This document shows positions 58,696 through 64,000 of a stretch of 64,000 nt of DNA, piece after piece. Positions within the stretch are counted from its first letter, which is position 1; each line of letters starts with the position of its first letter. The stretch spans positions 32,553,363 through 32,617,362 of the forward strand of contig CM055113.1 of NCBI GenBank assembly GCA_029204225.1, read 5' to 3'. This stretch comes from Diphasiastrum complanatum. Its lineage: Eukaryota; Streptophyta; Lycopodiopsida; Lycopodiales; Lycopodiaceae. Both the position numbers and the translations under genes were made by a program. A model generated the notes under the pieces. It searched no databases. It saw only the letters and a list, made by a program, of their open reading frames with translations, and was not told the DNA's origin.

Positions 58696-59095
58696 AATTT
58701 AAATTTGATGATACCCTGATCTTAGATCTATTTTGGTAAAGTACCTTGCACCACCAAGATAATCTATTAGGTCATCCATTTGTGGTAGTGGATATCTATT
58801 CTTAATTGTAACTTTGTTCGATATTTTATAGTCCACACAAAACCTTATAGTATCATCCTTCTTGGCAACCAGAACCATTGGTGATGCCCAAGGAAAATTA
58901 CTAGGTTTAATCCACCATTTCTCTAGAAAGTCAATTGCCTTTGTACCTCAGCCTCTTCCAATGCACTCATCCTATAAGAGTGTTGTGCAATTGGAATTGA
59001 ACCAGGTATAAGGTCAATCTTGTGATCTACAGACCTTCTAGGTGGTAAATCTATAGGAAGGTCTAGAAAAACATCATTGAATTCTTGCCTAAGTT
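58696..59095 (-). pseudogene. Ty3/gypsy RT N-terminal part, minus strand
   Basis: Minus reading: LRQEFNDVFLDLPIDLPPRR, VDHKIDLIPGSIPIAQHSYRM, a damaged EE/KAI joint, [44 protein letters not shown] and [22 protein letters not shown]. This is the standard gypsy pol from the protease-RT linker to motif A. It stops just after GYHQI, before the YxDD strand. Confidence 0.92.
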
Positions 59096-59339
59096 AAGTA
59101 TAGATTTTAAATTCAGGATTGTTCTCACTAGATAAGTTCATCGCATTAAGTTTAATAATCTCATCATTGCAACAAATTAAGTTTTTTGTGAAAACATAAA
59201 TAAACTTTATATTGTGTTCTTTATCAAAGAATTAAGTTCGTGCTTAGAGTAAGATTTAATACCAGTACCTTCAACACTTAAACTAGACTCGATAACAAAT
59301 TCACCATTTGTCAATTCGAGTGTCTATGATGGATTCGGA
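59096..59339. other. Decayed sequence, probably more gypsy pol
   Basis: Upstream (minus sense) of the RT. Short acidic open stretches, no recognisable protease. Borders the copia leader. Confidence 0.3.
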
Positions 59340-59769
59340 TCAGAATAGATTTGATGATTTTGAATTGATCAAGATTATGATATCTTCTCCAAATCATTGA
59401 TAGATGTGATTGATTTCTTCATAACCTAAAACACAAGCTCTGATACAGTGTGAAGAATTTGAGATCCATTAAGATCCAAATCTACAATTGATCTTTGGTT
59501 ACAAAAACGAACAACTCACCAATTTTGCCAATGTAGAAAAATCAGCATCTACACTAAGATTGAGATACAAACTCTAATAGATCTTGATCAAACATGAACT
59601 AAAACATAAAATACTGTTGTTGTCCGTACAATTACAGTACCCTACTATATTTCACACGTGTGGATCTGAAAATAGCAATTAATGATCATTCTACGCATAG
59701 AATTACAAGATATCACAAGTATAGTGCACCAATGGATAGTAGAACCCAAGAGAAACATGTATAAGCATG

Positions 59770-59834
<65 letters not shown>

Positions 59835-60138
59835 ATTCTCTCTTCCCATGAGTTACATCCTTTTATAGCAGATCCAGAACCTAAATTGCCACTTGGTTTC
59901 CCTCCAATATGAATAACCCTACTATTTTTAGGACTAGATTCAATGTACCCTACATTCAAATTTGAATCTACTCAAACTCGACTTCTACATTTCCCACACT
60001 TTCCAAAAGTGTCTATTCAAATACTTTTCGACTAATTTAACTTTGAAAAGTCAACCTCTAAGTCTAATATAAAAATTGGCCTCAATTGCCAAATATAGAA
60101 ATGTAGCAAATATGACTAAACTAGTTGAATTTCTCACA
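59340..60138 (-). repeat. LTR and leader start of a copia-1 relative, inverted
   Basis: LTR 59449-60138 in minus sense runs TGTGAGAAATTC...CTTCACA, then a primer-like site (TGTATCAGAGCTTGTG, one mutation from the standard) and ~100 bases of leader that match 15044-15140. TATA (CTATAAAAG) lies at 59860-59868. It is about 40 bases longer than the copia-1 LTR because of a GA/CT microsatellite. No coding part follows. Confidence 0.9.
59773..59833 (+). repeat. (GA)30 microsatellite in LTR
   Basis: 61 bases of GA ((CT)n in the LTR sense), at the position of the short CT patch of the copia-1 LTR, about 30 bases downstream of the TATA box. Confidence 0.95.
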
Positions 60139-62796
60139 ATCTTCTTTGGCGAGAACTTCTTGCTCAAAGCACTAAAGTGATGATTCAGCATCTTGTATGT
60201 GAGTTGAGTTTTTGGTACTTTGTTGAAGTTAGTGCTTCTTGAAGCTCGTTGACAACTAATGTGCTCTAGCCCAACATATATTTCACCATTTGTTTAGGCC
60301 ATGACTTTAGTTAGGTATTGTAAGTGTGCAAGGAGATGTGGTCCTTTCGATGTCTAGACACCTCTAGGTAGTTGACTGCAATCTTTGTTGTTGCTCATAA
60401 GGTCATGTCAATGACTACTTCCCATAGAATGTCATCATTCGGTTTAGGTTCAATAGAAATATGATATGTGACTTTTCAAAGCCAAGACTGAAAGTGCTTC
60501 TTTGTTGAATCATGATAAATAGTGCGAGGACTACGTTCTCTCTTAAATTGGATTCTTGGAAGGTCACAATGCCTAGAAAGCGTTGGGGATGTAAGGCCAG
60601 AAGGTGGGACAAATTTATGATCGAATGGTTTTGAGAGTGGTGACCTTTGAGCTTGCATTTTACCTCACATGGTTACGTATGCCTTTAAGATTCATTGCAA
60701 TGGATGGTAGGTTAGAATAATTGTTTATAGGCATAAAAGTGTGTATGAGCAATGACTAGGATTTTAGATTATTGAAGAAAAACAACAAAATGTTGTTATT
60801 TCCCTTATTGAAAGTGATTTTCTAGACCAATTCTGGGCCTATATGCCCTCGCCCCCTTTTCATCAATGTGGTCCCTTTTCTACATATCCTCGTATGCTAT
60901 GTATTCAAAGGTTAGGAAAGGGAATCAGATCTACTATCAGATGAGTATAAGTTTCAATCCAAGAGGAGAGGGTAGAAGGAATGTGAAAGGGAATAAGCTT
61001 TAGGCTATTAAGGGTGTCATTATCCTTAGTGTAAAGATCTAGACGTGGAATCATGCCTAAATCTTGAAGTTTGGTTCTCCTTGGTTGCTTTTTGTGAAAT
61101 GATGGTGTTTCCTTTTCTCTTAATTCTCGGGTTGTAGGATTGGGAAAAGGAGCTAGGAAAGTTGAAATGGAGTTGCATGCTGGGGGAGATTATTCCTTAA
61201 AAAATGTGTGGTGCACCTTGACCGGATTTATGAAAGATGGATTCACATCATCAAAGGGTAGCACATGAACCGTTTTTTGGGAGGGGGATAGGTCTACTGG
61301 GTCTTGGCTTATTTCAGAGCTCGGTGCCCATCAATTGGTCTTGAAAGAAGTTTGTGTCAAAAGATGGAGCATAGACCTGATCGGTCTGAAAATTGAAAAA
61401 AAAAAAAAAAAAAAAAAAGGTTGTTTGTAAAGTGGCTTAGGAGGGGTTGTAGGGAAGCTCCTCAAGCGTATAGGGGGGATGTTTGGCTATGATAGAACCC
61501 TCTGGTAATGTGCTATACCTAAATTATACCTATGTGCTTGGAGGGGGGGTGGGAAGATGTGGAATTCATTTTGACACTTGAGAAAGTGTTGATAGGCATC
61601 CTTGAGTTGAAGGGGCAAGAAGGCAACAAGGGCCCCTAGATGCTTTATATGCACCACTTGGATGGGAGTGGTCGGTTCCGAGTTGTCCAAGGGTGCGGCC
61701 TGGTACTCATGTACAAGAGAAGGTGGAGGTGATGATGTTTTGGAGGGGGTGACAAAGGAAGTTTTTACAAAGTGGAGAGGTAGGCTGTGTAGGTGGTAGA
61801 GAGGAACTCAATTGAGGAGTGATGTTCTAGATTGAAAAAAATTAAAAAAAAACAAACACATGAGACAATACATATAGGCAGACAAGCAAAAATTTCACAA
61901 AAATATAAAAATCAAAAACAATATCCTTGTTACAAATGACAACAAGGGTAAAAAAAAAATTTATAGTTTTCATTGAATAACTAATATGCCCTCTCAAGAT
62001 TGTCATTGGAGAAGTCATAATGCTCAAGTCAGAATGGTTGGAGATGGAAATGCCAAGTTGATGTGAGATTAACTGGTATTCCAACTCGATGGTAAGGGAA
62101 TTGCTAGGAGCCATGCTGAATTGTTGGTATTGTGCCATGGCTTGATCCTTGACAACAACCATTGTTCAAGGGTTGAAACAACTTTGGATGATCACGCATA
62201 CTTGGCATGCAGATTGGTAGTTTCCAACTCGTTATGCTCAATCACAGACTCATAGTTATCCTTTAGGCCACAAAATTTGTTTGTAATTTATTATGTTGTG
62301 CTTTATAGTGCTCAACCCTCTTAAACTAGTGCGAGGTGTTGGTGGGTGAGGCCATGTCAATCTGTGCATGATGGTGGGATCGACTAACTGGGTCTGGGCG
62401 TCATGGATTTGACTTTTCATGATATCGGTTAGTAAGCCACCTATAGTGAACTCAAAAGACATCATAAGGAGGTCTTATAAATGTGGCCTATTGGGAACTG
62501 ACAATTAGGCATTCTAACCAACGAGGCTACCGCTCGTAGAGGAGCATCTATGATGGCCGATAGTAATATGACATCACTGGTCAAAGGGAGGGAGGCCTTT
62601 AGATCAAGATAGAAACCAATCTGGTCGAGTGGCTCATCCCTTGAGTTCTAGCTCGCCAATAGGCAAGCCAAGCACGTCTAATACCAACTCTTGAGTCAAT
62701 TGGATTGTCACAAGCATACCACTAGTAGTTTAGATGGTGAAGCTAGTGAATCCATCCCAAGTAGCAGAAGTCTAATTGATTCCAATGGGATTCTAG
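60139..62796 (-). other. Decayed, unidentified sequence, minus-strand open stretches
   Basis: Open stretches at 60415-60658, 61487-61690, 61842-62162 and 62256-62465 on the minus strand share Pro/Gln/His-rich, low-complexity composition like the frame at 34562-36803, and may be the gag of a similar element. I cannot align them. A 23-base A run is at 61396-61418, and a G-rich patch (GGAGGGGGGGTGGG) near 61540. Confidence 0.3.
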
Positions 62797-64000
62797 AGAG
62801 ATCTTGATCAATGAAGAATATAGGCTTCAAGCAAGAGGTGGATCTTCATCAACATCTCAAGTTGGAGAGGAGGCTATGTTCATCAAGGGAAAATTCAAGG
62901 GCAAAACCAAAAGTAAGTGGTCTAAAGGGCAAGATCAAGTGGATGCTTCTTCAAATGACAAAAATAAGGATAGATCAAAGCTCATGTGCTTCTATTGTGG
63001 CATCAAAGGACACTTTGCAAGTGAGTGCTAGAAGAAGAAGAGAGATCAAGGAGACAAGCAAGGTGATCTTACTCTTGATGAGGATGGTTTGGATGTTCAA
63101 GATGCAAATGATGATGCTTTTGTGATGTCTTCATGTATGCTTGCTAATGAAGGAGATCTAGATCCATGGTGGATTGATAGTGGAGCAAGTTCACACATGA
63201 CTTTTCACAAAGAGTACTTCACTTCTTTGTTGGCATATGGAGATGACAAGAGGGTGATGGTGAGTGTGCAATAAAAGGGATTGGCACAATTTCTATTTAT
63301 CTATATCCAAATAGAAATGTTCAGTTGGAGGATGTTTTGTTCATTCCATCTATTACCAAGAATTTGCTTAGTGTGAGTCAATTGCTAAATAAAGGCCTCA
63401 AAGTTGAGTTTGATGGAGATGCTTGTATGATCAAAAGGCAGGATATCTTGATTGCAAAAGGTAAAAGGCAAGGGAAGTTGTTCAAACTAGATGCTTGTGT
63501 TATTGCTAACCAATTGGATGTGTTGCAAGAGAGCAAATACCTATTCAAGAGGTTTGGCATAAAAGGATGGGACACCTCAACTTCAAGTCATTGGAGGTAA
63601 TGACTAGAAATCAGGTTGTGATAGGTCTTCCAAGTTCCTTGAAAAGTATCAATCATGTTTGTGAGTCTTGTGCTTTGTCAAAGTCACATAGACTACCTTA
63701 TTCTAGATCTATATCTAGATCTACAAAGCCTATTCAAGTTGTGCATTCGGATATTCATGGAATTACTACAATTAAAATTAGTGGAGCTAAGATGTATGTA
63801 ACTTTCATTGAACTCTTGATGATAGAACCAAGAGGATCCATCTTCAAGGAAAGGTATTTTTGTTGGATATAGTGAGGTGAGTAAAGCCTACAAGGTTTAC
63901 ATTCCTTCTACTAACAAAGTGATTGTTGGTAGAGATGTCATTTTTGGGGAACATTCCAGAAGTATCTTCAAGTACTATTGATGGTGATGTGGATGGATCT
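62797..64000 (+). pseudogene. copia-1 relative, 5'-truncated gag-integrase, runs off window
   Basis: Close match to 16165-17800. Starts inside gag (LINEEYRLQARGG), then the zinc knuckle CFYCGIKGHFASEC with a TAG right after it, WWIDSGASSHMTF (protease site intact here), a short deletion near 63258, and GAG-pre-integrase GHLNFKSLEVM. Integrase starts (VHSDIHG) but about 455 bases are missing: TFIE at 63810 jumps to LDDRT-like sequence equivalent to 17646, removing all three catalytic residues and shifting frame. It continues to the window edge. Confidence 0.93.

Noticed and set aside
62480-62560. tRNA-like D-arm on the minus strand (TAGCCTCGTTGGTTAGAATGC)
   Set aside because: It fits the A box with one mismatch, but no B box (GGTTCGAATCC-like), T arm or acceptor pairing follows; treated as coincidence or an old tRNA-derived scrap.

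Overview
The window is nuclear DNA from a land plant. One single-copy housekeeping gene, the vacuolar H+-ATPase subunit B gene, has its exons spread over about 5.4 kb at the left (2524-7952, + strand). It carries plant-like introns. Almost all of the remaining 56 kb is decayed, nested LTR retrotransposon sequence with some Helitron-like and foldback DNA. Such density, the age of most copies and the long AG tracts fit a large, repeat-rich plant genome such as a fern, lycophyte or gymnosperm. The lineage is an inference; only 'land plant' is well supported.

Layout: 1-2520 is probably the long first intron of the V-ATPase gene, holding two independent inverted-repeat elements (3-580 and about 966-2065). 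Twelve consecutive V-ATPase B exons follow. The exon or exons for the first ~37 residues are not seen. From 8 to 14 kb there are fragments of Ty1/copia elements, including two LTRs in opposite orientation and a broken integrase-RT segment. The best preserved element is a Ty1/copia copy at 14382-19466. It has a 650-bp 5' LTR, a Met-tRNA primer site, and gag, protease and integrase in one frame broken by three stop codons. Its RT is missing and replaced by unrelated open sequence, and its 3' LTR is truncated. A second, 5'-truncated copy of the same family enters at 62797 and runs off the right edge, and an inverted LTR of the same kind lies at 59449-60138.

20.3-28 kb holds two diverged copies of one 1.7-kb non-coding block, A (20305-21960) and B (23022-26830). 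B is split by a copia fragment and abuts a decayed Pif1-type helicase on the minus strand, which suggests a Helitron. 28.6-34 kb holds more copia fragments. At 34562-36803 a long degenerate minus-strand frame encodes Thr/Pro-rich and coiled-coil sequence of unknown origin. 37.5-42.8 kb is an unusual gypsy-like non-autonomous element with zinc knuckles, an acidic region with two ubiquitin-interacting-like motifs, a Ty3/gypsy capsid domain and further unrecognised coding sequence. 43.7-50.5 kb holds gypsy and copia remnants on both strands.

50.5-58.2 kb is a pair of gypsy-like units that share an LTR: a fairly intact unrecognised ORF before a polypurine tract and LTR, then a minisatellite, a gag with three zinc-knuckle motifs, a perfect 114-bp tandem duplication and a second LTR. 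No RT or integrase lies between those LTRs.

The genes do not form one pathway. The V-ATPase gene is the only apparent host gene; everything else is repeat biology. The items most worth following are the unrecognised ORF at 50510-51438, the UIM-bearing gag-like ORF at 38294-40303, the RT-replacing ORF at 18003-18691 and the duplicated hairpin-forming block A/B. All coordinates were read by eye; element ends are approximate unless stated.
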